DNA of 64,000 bases from Streptomyces sp. DH-12. GTDB lineage: Bacteria > Actinomycetota > Actinomycetes > Streptomycetales > Streptomycetaceae. Every line of letters starts with the position of its first letter. Position 1 is the stretch's first letter. A model generated the notes under the pieces. The model ran no database searches. It was not told where the DNA came from and saw nothing but the letters and a program-made list of their open reading frames with translations. This document shows, in pieces, positions 17,547 to 25,635 of this stretch. Where the stretch lies: the NCBI RefSeq assembly GCF_002899455.1, contig NZ_PPFB01000001.1:682001-746000 (forward strand). Reading direction: 5' to 3'. A program made the translations under genes and the position numbers.

Positions 17547-17738
17547 ATGCAACCGTTCGCGCTCAACTACGCCCGTCCGGCGGTGGAGTTGGCCGTTGCC
17601 ACTCCGTATGCGTATGACTCCGGACTGCAGTTGAACGTCCTCGGTGACGGGCGGATCGCGGCCTGCGACCACGCGCTGTTGCGCGAGGTGGGGACGACGA
17701 CGTCCACCGCGGGCTCCAAGACCCACTTCGACGACTGA
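17547..17738 (+). CDS. Graspetide-type RiPP precursor peptide
   Basis: 63 aa. It fits the family of putative ATP-grasp-modified RiPP precursors of actinobacteria: leader with VELAVATPYAYDSGLQLN and VLGDGR, then a C-terminal core TTTSTAGSKTHFDD. The core has Thr50-52, Ser53, Thr54, Ser57 and Thr59 as possible nucleophiles and Asp62 and Asp63 as possible acceptors, so up to two side-chain ester links can be proposed. ATG 17547 follows GGGAGAG; an upstream in-frame ATG at 17511 has no such site. The ATP-grasp gene begins 16 bp after the stop. Chemistry is inferred from family and context. Confidence 0.8.
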   Translation: MQPFALNYARPAVELAVATPYAYDSGLQLNVLGDGRIAACDHALLREVGTTTSTAGSKTHFDD

Positions 17739-17754
17739 ACGCGGACCGTAGACC

Positions 17755-18738
17755 ATGACCGTGCTGATCCTCACCTGCGAGGAGGATGTGACCGCCGACA
17801 TGGTGGTGGTCCATCTGAACGGCGCAGGGGTGCCGGTGGTCCGTCTCGACCCCGCCGATCTCACCGGGGGCGTCTCGCTGTCCGGCGAGTACGTCCACGG
17901 CCGGTTCCGCGGCCATCTGTCCGCCGGCGGACGGCTGGTGAGCATCGGCGGGCTGCGGTCGGTGTGGGTGCGCCGGCCCGGCCCGCCGGCCGAGCGCGCG
18001 CCGCAGCCGTCCGCGTGGCTGACCGAGGAGGCGTCGCAGGCGCTCTACGGCATGCTGCGCGGCTGCGACGCGCGATGGATGAATCACCCGGACGCCGCGC
18101 GGCAGGCCCGCCACAAGCCGTGGCAGCTGCGCCTGGCCCAGCACTGCGGGCTGCCCGTGCCGGCGACGGTGATCACGACGTTCCCGCGCGCGGCGCGGGA
18201 GTTCGCGGAGCGCTTCCCGGACCTGGTGGTCAAACCGGTGTCGGGGGCGCACCCGCAGGACCCGCCGCGGGCCGTGCCGACCAGCAGGGTGCCGCCGGAC
18301 GCGGACTTCTCGGCGGTGGCCTACGGGCCGACGCTGCTCCAGCGGCGGATCGCCAAGCGGGGCGACATCCGGCTCACCGTGGTGGGCGACGTGCTGCTGG
18401 CGGCGCGCAAGGCGACGACGCCGGACGCCGACCCGGAGGTGGTGGACGTGCGCTTCGCCGCGCCCGGGCCGCCGTGGGAGCCCGCGGAGGTCCCGCCGCG
18501 CACCGCGGCCGCCGTGCTCGACTACATGCGCCGGGCGCACCTGGCGTACGGGGCCTTCGACTTCGCCGAGGACGCGGACGGGACCTGGTGGTTCCTCGAG
18601 TGCAACCAGTCGGGGCAGTTCGGGTTCGTCGAGGTGGAGACGGAACAGCCGATCGCGCGGACCATCGCGGAGTGGCTGTCCCGTCCCGTGCCCGAGGAGC
18701 CCGCGGAGCTGGACGGGACGATCACCACGGCGCGGTGA
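17755..18738 (+). CDS. ATP-grasp RiPP maturase (graspetide ligase)
   Basis: 327 aa ATP-grasp ligase of the MvdD/PsnB-like group that joins side-chain carboxylates to Ser/Thr/Lys of a precursor. N-terminal pre-grasp domain with SVWVRRPG (69-76); ATP-binding VVKP (158-161) and LLQRRIAKRGDIRLTVVGD (194-212); metal site GAFDFA and FLECNQSGQFGFVE (280-293; Glu282 and Asn284 are likely Mg ligands). ATG 17755 has a weak ribosome site and probably depends on coupling to the precursor gene. The methyltransferase often found third in such loci is absent. Confidence 0.88.
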   Translation: MTVLILTCEEDVTADMVVVHLNGAGVPVVRLDPADLTGGVSLSGEYVHGRFRGHLSAGGRLVSIGGLRSVWVRRPGPPAERAPQPSAWLTEEASQALYGMLRGCDARWMNHPDAARQARHKPWQLRLAQHCGLPVPATVITTFPRAAREFAERFPDLVVKPVSGAHPQDPPRAVPTSRVPPDADFSAVAYGPTLLQRRIAKRGDIRLTVVGDVLLAARKATTPDADPEVVDVRFAAPGPPWEPAEVPPRTAAAVLDYMRRAHLAYGAFDFAEDADGTWWFLECNQSGQFGFVEVETEQPIARTIAEWLSRPVPEEPAELDGTITTAR

Positions 18739-18780
18739 GCTTCCCGCCACCACGCAGGGCGGGGGCGGAGCGGGCGCGGG

Positions 18781-18996
18781 TCAGTGCGGCCGGGGCCCGG
18801 GCAGCAGGGCGGCACGGTGCCAGCCGTTGCCCTGGGCCGGCGGCCGGTCGAGGCCGGAGCCGTAGCCGGGCGACTGCAGGGGCCGCATGACCGACTCCAG
18901 TTCCCTGTGCACGCGTTCTGCCTCGCGGCGGACCTGTGCGGGCACGTCGCCGCACTCCGCGATGAGTCGGTCGTAGATGGGGGAATCTCGGAACAC
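18781..18996 (-). CDS. Small hypothetical protein
   Basis: 71 aa. The N-terminal helix-rich part (MFRDSPIYDRLIAECGDVPAQ, then REAERVHRELESVM) looks like a genuine small protein; the tail is Pro/Gly-rich and probably disordered. The GTG start at 18996 has an AAAGG about 10 nt upstream. It converges on the ATP-grasp gene, 42 bp apart. No function can be assigned, and no link to the RiPP is shown. Confidence 0.62.
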   Translation of the reverse strand: MFRDSPIYDRLIAECGDVPAQVRREAERVHRELESVMRPLQSPGYGSGLDRPPAQGNGWHRAALLPGPRPH

Positions 18997-19089
18997 CCGA
19001 CAACGTGCCTTTCTGCTCGGCGGTCCCGGTGCAGGACCGCGACTGCCGAGTGTAGGCGGCCACCGGGGGTGAAGTGGGCGTTCCGGGCG

Positions 19090-19563
19090 TCAGGCGCCCG
19101 TCGTGGAACCGGGCCGGACGATCATCAGGACGGTGACGGTCGCCCAGAGCAGGTTGAACACGCCGGTGAACATGGCGAGTTGCGCGGTGCTGCGCCGTTC
19201 CACGGGCCTGCGCTCGGTCACCTGCGCGACGAGTTCCTCCTGACGGGGGAGCACGAGGGCGATGAGCGTACCGGCGGCGACCGCGGTCAGGAGGACCGAG
19301 GCGACGAGCCAGGCGTCGCCCAGGACGCCCATCGCGAGGGCGGTGGCGAGGCCCAGCACCGGCACGAGCACGCCGAAGCCCGCGTAGACGCGGCAGATGC
19401 GGTGGAGCAGCCGCACGGCTCCGGCCGTCCCCGCGCCGGGATCGGACCCGTCCGCCGGGGCGGCGCGGCGCACGGCCGGCGGGAACATGCTGGCGGCGAC
19501 GGTCACCGGACCGACGGCGACGATGGCGGCCAGGACATGGAGGGACAGGAGCAGCTTGGTCAC
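19090..19563 (-). CDS. DUF2269-like integral membrane protein
   Basis: 157 aa with four hydrophobic helices (about 5-27, 60-80, 85-105, 130-152) and the N-terminal pattern KLLLSLHVLAAIVAVGPVTVAASMFPPA typical of DUF2269 membrane proteins. GTG 19563 follows GAGGAAGAG. It is divergent from the GlxA-type regulator at 19743. The function is unknown. Confidence 0.75.
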   Translation of the reverse strand: MTKLLLSLHVLAAIVAVGPVTVAASMFPPAVRRAAPADGSDPGAGTAGAVRLLHRICRVYAGFGVLVPVLGLATALAMGVLGDAWLVASVLLTAVAAGTLIALVLPRQEELVAQVTERRPVERRSTAQLAMFTGVFNLLWATVTVLMIVRPGSTTGA

Positions 19564-19742
19564 CGGGACTCTTCCTCGACGTGGGCGGCGGGATGCCGGG
19601 CTCACGCTAGGGGCCGTCGCGGCGGCCGGACAGCGGCTGGATCGACAGTTCCCCACGGGTTCCCGCCAACGCCTCCGACCAGGCGCGCATCGCGTCGGCC
19701 CAGGCGCGGACGCGTGGCGGGAACCTGTCTAGGGTGGCGTTC

Positions 19743-20771
19743 ATGCACTCCGTGGCGATCCTCGTTCTGGACGGTGTGGTGCCGTTCGACATGGCGGCCC
19801 CCATGCAGGTGTTCGACTTCACACGGCTGCCCGACGGGCGGCATCCGTACCGCGTCCGGCTGTGCGCCGAGCGGCCGGAGGTGGCCGCGGACGGAGGCTT
19901 CGCGCTGCGCGTCGACCGCGGGCTCGAGGCGCTGGCCGACGCCGACACGGTGATCGTCCCGGGGCGCGCCCCGGGCTCCCCGCCGCCCTCCCCCGGGGTG
20001 CTCGCGGCGCTGCGGGAGACGGCGGCGGCGGGCACCAGGATCGCGTCGGTGTGCGTGGGCGCCTTCGTGCTCGCGGAGGCAGGGCTGCTGAACGGGCTGC
20101 GCGCCACCACGCACTGGGTGGCCGCCGAGGAGTTCGCGCGGGCGTATCCGAGGGTGGAGGTGGAGCCGGGCGTGCTCTACGTGGACAACGGGCGGATCCT
20201 CACCTCGGCCGGAGCCGCCGCCGCGCTGGACATGTGCCTGCACATGATCCGCCGGGACTTCGGTTCCGCGGTGGCGGCGAACGCGGCGCGGATGTCGGTG
20301 ATGCCGCTGGAACGGGAGGGCGGGCAGGCCCAGTTCATCGTGCACGAGCACCCGCCCGTGCCGCGCGGCTCGGACCTGGAGCCGCTGTTGGATTGGATCG
20401 AGGACAACCTCGCGCGCGAGGTGACGCTCGCGGCGATGGCGGCGCGGGCCGGGATGAGCGAGCGCACCTTCAGCCGCCGCTTCCGCGAGCAGACCGGCAC
20501 CACTCCGCTGCAGTGGCTGCTGCGGGCCCGGGTGCGGCGCGCCCAGTACCTGCTGGAGAACAGCGACCACACGGTCGACCGGATCGCCCAGCAGGCGGGA
20601 TTCGGGTCCACCACCGCGTTCCGCGAGCGGTTCCGCAAGGTGGTGGGCACGACCCCGTACGCCTATCGCAGGTCGTTCGAGGGCGGGCGCGCCGCCGGCG
20701 TCCCGGGGGACGGCCGTCCCCCGGGCTCAGACGGCCAGCGGCAGACCGCTCTCCCCGTCCGCCCGGGGTGA
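19743..20771 (+). CDS. GlxA-family AraC/XylS transcriptional regulator
   Basis: 342 aa. DJ-1/PfpI-like domain about 1-185 (VAILVLDGVVPFDMAAPMQVFD; nucleophile-elbow-like ASVCVGAFVLAEAGLL) and an AraC double HTH about 220-310 (VTLAAMAARAGMSERTFSRRF; DRIAQQAGFGSTTAFRERFRK). This architecture is standard for GlxA-type regulators. ATG 19743 has AGGG 8 nt upstream; GTG 19734 is the alternative. The 3' end overlaps the convergent DUF5133 gene by 45 bp. Possible targets are the divergent DUF2269 gene or itself; the ligand is unknown. Confidence 0.9.
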   Translation: MHSVAILVLDGVVPFDMAAPMQVFDFTRLPDGRHPYRVRLCAERPEVAADGGFALRVDRGLEALADADTVIVPGRAPGSPPPSPGVLAALRETAAAGTRIASVCVGAFVLAEAGLLNGLRATTHWVAAEEFARAYPRVEVEPGVLYVDNGRILTSAGAAAALDMCLHMIRRDFGSAVAANAARMSVMPLEREGGQAQFIVHEHPPVPRGSDLEPLLDWIEDNLAREVTLAAMAARAGMSERTFSRRFREQTGTTPLQWLLRARVRRAQYLLENSDHTVDRIAQQAGFGSTTAFRERFRKVVGTTPYAYRRSFEGGRAAGVPGDGRPPGSDGQRQTALPVRPG

Positions 20772-20984
20772 CCGGCAGAGGTCGGTCCGGGCCCGGGCGA
20801 GCAGGTCGTCGGCGCGCGCGATGGCGTCGTGGACGCCGGCCGTGCCCATCGTCGCGCAGAGCCTGCGGGTGACGTCCTCCAGCTCCCTGGTCACCGCCGG
20901 GTTCTGCCGTTCCGCCTGCGCGATCCGCAGCGTCGCATACCGCGTCAGCAGCCGTCTGACGGCCTTCGGATCCGGTACGAGCAC
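20727..20984 (-). CDS. DUF5133 domain protein
   Basis: 85 aa helical protein, LVPDPKAVRRLLTRYATLRIAQ ... LEDVTRRLCATMGT, as in the Streptomyces DUF5133 family. GTG 20984 is chosen because GAGAGGGG sits 6 nt upstream; an ATG 19 codons earlier lacks one. An AT-richer stretch at 21000-21085 is the likely promoter region. The gene overlaps the end of the GlxA-type regulator by 45 bp on the opposite strand. Confidence 0.8.
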   Translation of the reverse strand: MLVPDPKAVRRLLTRYATLRIAQAERQNPAVTRELEDVTRRLCATMGTAGVHDAIARADDLLARARTDLCRSPRADGESGLPLAV

Positions 20985-21134
20985 GTAGCGCCCCTCTCGT
21001 GTTTTTCGCTGCGTATGCCCGAAGACGACGAAAGCACGCACTTCCTACGCTCTGCTGATCGAAATTGACCAAAAACATTCGCTCTGCGACCGGGTCATGG
21101 GGACGGGTGACCGTTCGCGCCGTCTGACGGCGGT

Positions 21135-22904
21135 TCAGGCCACCTGACCGCCGTGCAGCGCCGTGTACGCGCCGCCGCGCCGCAGCAGCTCCTCGTGCGT
21201 GCCGACCTCCTGGATCGCCCCGTCGGACATCACCACGATCCGGTCGGCGCCGCGCACCGTGGACAGCCGGTGCGCCACCACGAACGTGGTCCGCCCGCGC
21301 AGCAGCCGGGCGAGCGCCTCCTGCACCAGCGCCTCCGAGCGGGTGTCCAGCGCCGAGGTCGCCTCGTCCAGCACCAGCACCTTGGGGTCCCGTATCAGGG
21401 CGCGGGCGATGGCCAGGCGCTGGCGCTGCCCGCCGGACAGCCGCGCCCCGCGCTCCCCGACGAGGGTGTCCAGGCCCTGCGGCAGCCGGTCGACGAACTC
21501 CAGCGCGTTGGCGTCGCGCAGCGCGGCCCGGACCGTCCCCTCGTCCGCGTCGTCCATCCCGTACGCGACGTTCTCCCGCACGGTGCCGTCGAACAGGATC
21601 GACTCCTGGGGCACCACGGACAGGAAGCGCCGGTAGGTGCGCAGGTCCAGGGTGTTCATGTCGGCGCCGTCGACCAGCAGCCGGCCCGAGGTGGGGCGGA
21701 TGAACCCGATGACGAGGTTGAGCACCGTGGACTTGCCCGCGCCGGACGCGCCGACCAGGGCGATGGTCTCGCCGGGGGCGACGTCGAGGGTGAAGTCCCG
21801 CACGGCCGGACGCCCGTCGCCGTCGTAGGCGTGCCCGACGTGCTCGAAGGTGACCGCGCCGCGCAGCGCGGTGAGTTCGGCCTTGCCCTCGTTGTCCTCC
21901 AGCTCCGGCGCCTGCAGCACCTCGCCGACCGACCGCACGGACTCCAGCCCCTTGGTGACGACCGGCGCCAGACCCGCCAGCGTGGTGGTGGAGTTGGTGA
22001 GCGTGGTCAGGAAGGCGCTGAGCATCACGACGTCGCCGGCGGTGACGCCCCAGACGTCGTGGTACGACACGAGGGCGGCGCCGGCCAGCACCATCACGCC
22101 GACCACGTTGAGGACCACCCACGCCAGCGAGCCGAACCGCCCGTTGACCAGGTCGAGGCGCATCCCGGAGGTGAGCAGCCGGTCGAGGGTGCCGTGCATG
22201 CGGCGCAGTGCCTTGCCCTCCAGGCCGTGGGCGCGGGTGACGGGGATGAGCCGGGTCATCTCGGTCACGCGGGAGGACAGGGTCTCCACCTCGTGCCGGA
22301 AGTGCTCGTTGTGGGTGCGCAGCCGCGCCCTCAGCCGGGCGACGAGCAGGGCCGCGGCGGGCACGACGACGAGGAAGACGGGCAGGAACTCGGGGGTGCG
22401 CACGCCGATGATGACCAGACCGCCGGCCAGCACGGTGAGCGCGCCGAGCCCGGTCTCCGCGGTCTGCTGCACCATCTGCTCGACGGTCTCCACGTCCCGG
22501 ACCACCTTGGCCTGGAGCACGCCCGCGCTGACCCGGGAGTGGTAGCCGAGGGAGAGCTGCTGCATGCGGGTGCACAGCGCGGAGCGCAGGGCGGTGCCCA
22601 TGCGGCGGACGCTGCCGTACAGCAGGCGGACGTACAGCACGTGCAGCGGGTAGTTGACCAGCAGGATGACCATGATGACGCCGGTGCTGGTCCACAGCCG
22701 GGAGACCGGCTGGTGCTGGACGACGGTGTCGATGATGGACGCGGTGATCAGCGGCAGCAGCCAGACGGGGCTGTGCTTGACGGTGAAGACGACGACGGCC
22801 GCGGCGAGCCGGCCGCGGTCCGCGCGGAGCAGGTAGCCGAGGGTGCGCACCGGATGCTCGCCCCGGTAGCGGTGGTCGAGCGGTCTCGTCTGCGGCGATG
22901 TCAT
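21135..22904 (-). CDS. ABC exporter, fused permease-ATPase
   Basis: 589 aa half-transporter of the multidrug/lipid exporter class. Six-helix membrane domain about 30-320; nucleotide-binding domain about 345-580 with Walker A GASGAGKST, signature LSGGQRQR, Walker B VLVLDEAT and switch His in VVAHRLS. ATG 22904 follows GGGGGAGG. It probably works as a homodimer. No partner half-transporter or substrate gene is adjacent, and the substrate is unknown. Confidence 0.92.
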   Translation of the reverse strand: MTSPQTRPLDHRYRGEHPVRTLGYLLRADRGRLAAAVVVFTVKHSPVWLLPLITASIIDTVVQHQPVSRLWTSTGVIMVILLVNYPLHVLYVRLLYGSVRRMGTALRSALCTRMQQLSLGYHSRVSAGVLQAKVVRDVETVEQMVQQTAETGLGALTVLAGGLVIIGVRTPEFLPVFLVVVPAAALLVARLRARLRTHNEHFRHEVETLSSRVTEMTRLIPVTRAHGLEGKALRRMHGTLDRLLTSGMRLDLVNGRFGSLAWVVLNVVGVMVLAGAALVSYHDVWGVTAGDVVMLSAFLTTLTNSTTTLAGLAPVVTKGLESVRSVGEVLQAPELEDNEGKAELTALRGAVTFEHVGHAYDGDGRPAVRDFTLDVAPGETIALVGASGAGKSTVLNLVIGFIRPTSGRLLVDGADMNTLDLRTYRRFLSVVPQESILFDGTVRENVAYGMDDADEGTVRAALRDANALEFVDRLPQGLDTLVGERGARLSGGQRQRLAIARALIRDPKVLVLDEATSALDTRSEALVQEALARLLRGRTTFVVAHRLSTVRGADRIVVMSDGAIQEVGTHEELLRRGGAYTALHGGQVA

Positions 22905-22968
22905 GGGCGGTGGTCCTCCCCCTGGGAACCGGCGGGCCGGCGCGAAGCCGCCCCGGGACGGCCCGCGC

Positions 22969-22998
22969 CCCGCGCCCGTCGGGGGCGCCGGGCGCGGG
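22969..22998 (-). terminator. Hairpin after aldo/keto reductase
   Basis: CCCGCGCCC (22969-22977) and GGGCGCGGG (22990-22998) form a perfect 9-bp stem with a 12-nt loop, 10 nt past the reductase stop codon. Confidence 0.55.
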
Positions 22999-23007
22999 AA
23001 CGGCTGC

Positions 23008-23865
23008 TCAGGCCGCGTCGAGCTGCGCGATCTCCTCAGCGCTCAGCACGAGGTCGGCGGCGCGCACGGAGTCCCGGACCGACTCCGGACGGCTGGCGCC
23101 CGGGATCGGCACGACGACCGGCGACCTGGCGAGCATCCAGGCCAGGCACACCTGGTGGGCGCTCACCCCGTGCGCCTGCGCGACGCGCGCGAACGGCTCG
23201 TAGGTGGAGCCGAGTTCACCGGCCTTGGTGATGCCGCCGAAGGGGCTCCAGGGCAGGAAGGCGACACCGAGCGCGTCGCACAGTTCCAGCTCCGGCTCGC
23301 TGGAGCGGAAGGCGGGCGAGAACTGGTTCTGCACGGAGACGAGACGCCCGCCGAGGATCTCCTGGGCCTCCCGGATCTGCTCGGGGCCGGCGTTGGAGAT
23401 GCCGGCCATGCGGATCTTCCCCTCGTCGAGCAGGTCGCGGAGGGCGCCCACGGACTCGGCGTACGGGACGCGGGGGTCGGGCCGGTGGAACTGGTAGAGG
23501 CCGATCGCCTCCACGCCCAGCCGGCGCAGGGACGCCTCGCAGGCCCGCTTGAGGTGCTCCGGGCTGCCGTCGAGGGTCCAGCTGCCGTCGCCGGGGCGCA
23601 GGTGTCCGCCCTTGGTGGCGACCAGGACGTCGCCGCCTCGCTCGTGGGAGGCGAGCGCCTTGGCGATCAGGCTCTCGTTGTGCCCCACCTCCCCGGCGTC
23701 CCGGTGGTAGGCGTCCGCGGTGTCGATCAGGGTGACGCCCGCGTCCAGGGCGGCGTGCAGGGTGGCCAGGGAACGGGACTCGTCGGGTCGCCCCTCGATC
23801 GACATGGGCATCCCGCCCAGTCCGATCGCGGAGACCTCGACCTCACCGATACGACGCGTGTGCAT
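23008..23865 (-). CDS. Aldo/keto reductase
   Basis: 285 aa NADPH-dependent (beta/alpha)8 oxidoreductase. IGLGGMPM at the N-terminus, catalytic Asp/Tyr in DTADAYHRD, Lys in LVATKGG, His in YQFHRPDP, and a C-terminal cofactor site VVPIPGASRPESVRDS. The length is near the family norm and no residue is missing. ATG 23865 follows GGAAGGGG at a slightly long distance. The substrate is unknown. A palindrome and a direct repeat lie about 75-105 bp upstream. Confidence 0.9.
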   Translation of the reverse strand: MHTRRIGEVEVSAIGLGGMPMSIEGRPDESRSLATLHAALDAGVTLIDTADAYHRDAGEVGHNESLIAKALASHERGGDVLVATKGGHLRPGDGSWTLDGSPEHLKRACEASLRRLGVEAIGLYQFHRPDPRVPYAESVGALRDLLDEGKIRMAGISNAGPEQIREAQEILGGRLVSVQNQFSPAFRSSEPELELCDALGVAFLPWSPFGGITKAGELGSTYEPFARVAQAHGVSAHQVCLAWMLARSPVVVPIPGASRPESVRDSVRAADLVLSAEEIAQLDAA

Positions 23866-24412
23866 GTGCGAGAAGCCCCTTCCGGCTGTCGTGCTGGCGG
23901 TCGTGGAAAGCGCGTACCAGCCTCGTCGCCGCGTGCCCGGAAATCCAACGCGGAAATCCGAACGGATTCATCGGACCGGTCACTGAATCGACCGGCCCCC
24001 CACGCCGCTCGCCCGTGCCCGGCACCACCGTCACCACGCGTTCCTCCGCCCCGGCGTCGCGCTGCCCCGTTCCGGGAGGCTCCGACGGCCCCGCTCCTCC
24101 CTCCGTACCTCGACGGGAACGCCGGGCAGGCGACGGAGTGCCACGAGGGGGTTTCCGGCGGGGAGCCGGGCCCGCACCCCTTCGGTGAGGCCGGCGGCGC
24201 CGGCAGGGGCGCGCCGACAAGACCACGCATGGCAGGCCCACCACCACCGACGGCTTCGCGGCCAGGGGCCCGGACATGCCGTCGGGCACGGCGGGTCGGC
24301 GGTTGACACGGCCTTCCGGCGGGGATCATCGTGCAGGTCTGGCGCGCGCCGGCGGGGCGCGGCGCGGAGATCGGCCCGGCGGCGGACGGCGCCCCCGGGG
24401 AGAGGCGGCGGC
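23866..24412. other. Divergent intergenic region, 547 bases
   Basis: It holds the operator-like repeats at 23938-23968 near the aldo/keto reductase promoter. From about 24000 to 24400 no open frame shows a ribosome site or family match, and long frames here are shadows. Confidence 0.5.
23938..23968. promoter_or_regulatory. Operator-like repeats before aldo/keto reductase
   Basis: CGGAAATCC occurs twice (23938-23946 and 23951-23959, 13-bp period). The second copy runs into the perfect palindrome AATCCG-AA-CGGATT (23955-23968). The site is 73-103 bp upstream of the reductase ATG and suits a regulator of that gene. Confidence 0.5.
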
Positions 24413-25303
24413 ATGCGGATCGGACTGCTCGGCACCGGACCCTGGGCGCGGGCGGCGCACGCCCCCGCGCTGAGCGGCCACCCGGACCTCGACTTCGCCG
24501 GCGTGTGGGGCCGCAGGCCCGAGGCCGCCGGCGAGCTGGCCACGGTGTACGGCGTCCGGGCGTACGAGGACGTCGACGCGCTGCTCGCCGACGTGGACGC
24601 GGTCGCCGTGGCGCTGCCCCCGGCCGTGCAGGCGGAGCTGGCGGTGCGGGCCGCGCGGGCGGGACGCCATCTGCTGCTGGACAAGCCGCTCGCGCCGACG
24701 GTGGCGCAGGGGCGTGCGGTGGTGGAGGCCGTCGAGGCGGCGGGGGTGGCCTCCGTGGTCTTCTTCACCACCCGCTTCCAGCCGGAGCCGCAGGCGTGGA
24801 TCGAGGAACAGGGGCGCGTCGACGGCTGGTTCACCGGGCGGGCGCAGTGGCTCGGCGCGGTGTTCACCTCCGGGGACGACCCCTTCGCCGCCTCGCCCTG
24901 GCGGCGGGAGAAGGGCGCGCTGTGGGACGTCGGCCCGCACGCCCTGTCCGTCCTGCTGCCGGTGCTGGGCGAGCCGCGCCGGGTGACGGCGGCGGCGTAC
25001 GGGCCCGGGGACACGGTGCATCTCGTCCTCGACCACGCGGGCGGCGCGTCGAGCAGCACGACCCTGAGTCTGACCGCTCCCCCGGCCGCCGCGGGCGCCA
25101 TGGTGGAGCTGCGGGGCGAATCCGGGGTGACCGTGCTGCCCGAGGCCGGGCAGGACGCCGTACCGGCGCTCCGCCGGGCAGCCGACGCGCTGATCGCCGC
25201 GGCCGGCTCCGGTACGCCCCACCCGTGCGACGCGGCGTTCGCCTTCACCGTCACGCGGATCCTCGCCACCGCGGAGACGCTGCTGCACAGCGGCACGCAC
25301 TGA
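24413..25303 (+). CDS. Gfo/Idh/MocA family oxidoreductase
   Basis: 296 aa. Rossmann domain 1-115 with GLLGTGPWARAAHAPAL and the family motif DKPLAPT (EKP-like, about 91-97), then a beta-sheet domain with WRREKGALWDVGPHALSVLL carrying the expected catalytic Asp/His (DVGPH). ATG 24413 follows GAGGCGGCGG. These enzymes oxidise or reduce sugars and inositols with NAD(P). The gene stands alone, 332 bp before the glucanase, and the substrate is unknown. Confidence 0.88.
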   Translation: MRIGLLGTGPWARAAHAPALSGHPDLDFAGVWGRRPEAAGELATVYGVRAYEDVDALLADVDAVAVALPPAVQAELAVRAARAGRHLLLDKPLAPTVAQGRAVVEAVEAAGVASVVFFTTRFQPEPQAWIEEQGRVDGWFTGRAQWLGAVFTSGDDPFAASPWRREKGALWDVGPHALSVLLPVLGEPRRVTAAAYGPGDTVHLVLDHAGGASSSTTLSLTAPPAAAGAMVELRGESGVTVLPEAGQDAVPALRRAADALIAAAGSGTPHPCDAAFAFTVTRILATAETLLHSGTH

Positions 25304-25397
25304 GCACCGGACGGTTCGGCGAGCGCGGAGCGGCCCCGCCGCCGGCACCGAGCGGAGTGCGGCCGGTGCGCTGCGTGTCCGGCCCGCCGGGACCCGC

Positions 25398-25429
25398 TTA
25401 AACGATCCTTAAGGACCGGTTAAGCGATC
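25398..25429. promoter_or_regulatory. Three TTAA blocks phased at 11 bp
   Basis: TTAA starts at 25398, 25409 and 25420. The outer units read TTAAACGATC and TTAAGCGATC, and the middle one is inside CCTTAAGG. Exact 11-bp phasing in GC-rich DNA resembles direct-repeat units bound by OmpR/PhoP-class regulators, or a bent AT-rich element. The binding protein is unknown. Confidence 0.45.
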
Positions 25430-25554
25430 GTGCGCGCTGTGTCGCCCTTTCAAGAAGGCGCAGGTCAGCGGGTGTCAGGGACAAGTCGGACCCGTTGGCG
25501 GACCCGGCCCCGGTCCCTACCATCGGTGCCGCGTGCCGGTTCCGACGCACGGCC

Positions 25555-25568
25555 TGAGAGCGCTCTCA
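25555..25568. promoter_or_regulatory. LacI-family-type operator TGAGAGCGCTCTCA
   Basis: A perfect 14-bp palindrome with the central GCGCTC core of LacI-family operators. It differs from the CebR box TGGGAGCGCTCCCA of cellulolytic Streptomyces only at the symmetric third positions. It lies 68 bp before the start of the secreted GH64 glucanase, so repression relieved by a beta-glucan oligosaccharide is likely. Confidence 0.72.
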
Positions 25569-25635
25569 CGCGCTTCCCGGGCCGGTCGGCCGGTGTGCCA
25601 CCGCAACCCGCACGAGCACTCTGGAGATCCCCCAC

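Larger units (their letters stand above)
25304..25635. other. Intergenic with glucanase control elements
   Basis: 332 bases without a gene. They contain the 11-bp-phased TTAA cluster (25398-25429) and the 14-bp palindrome (25555-25568), both upstream of the GH64 glucanase. Confidence 0.6.
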
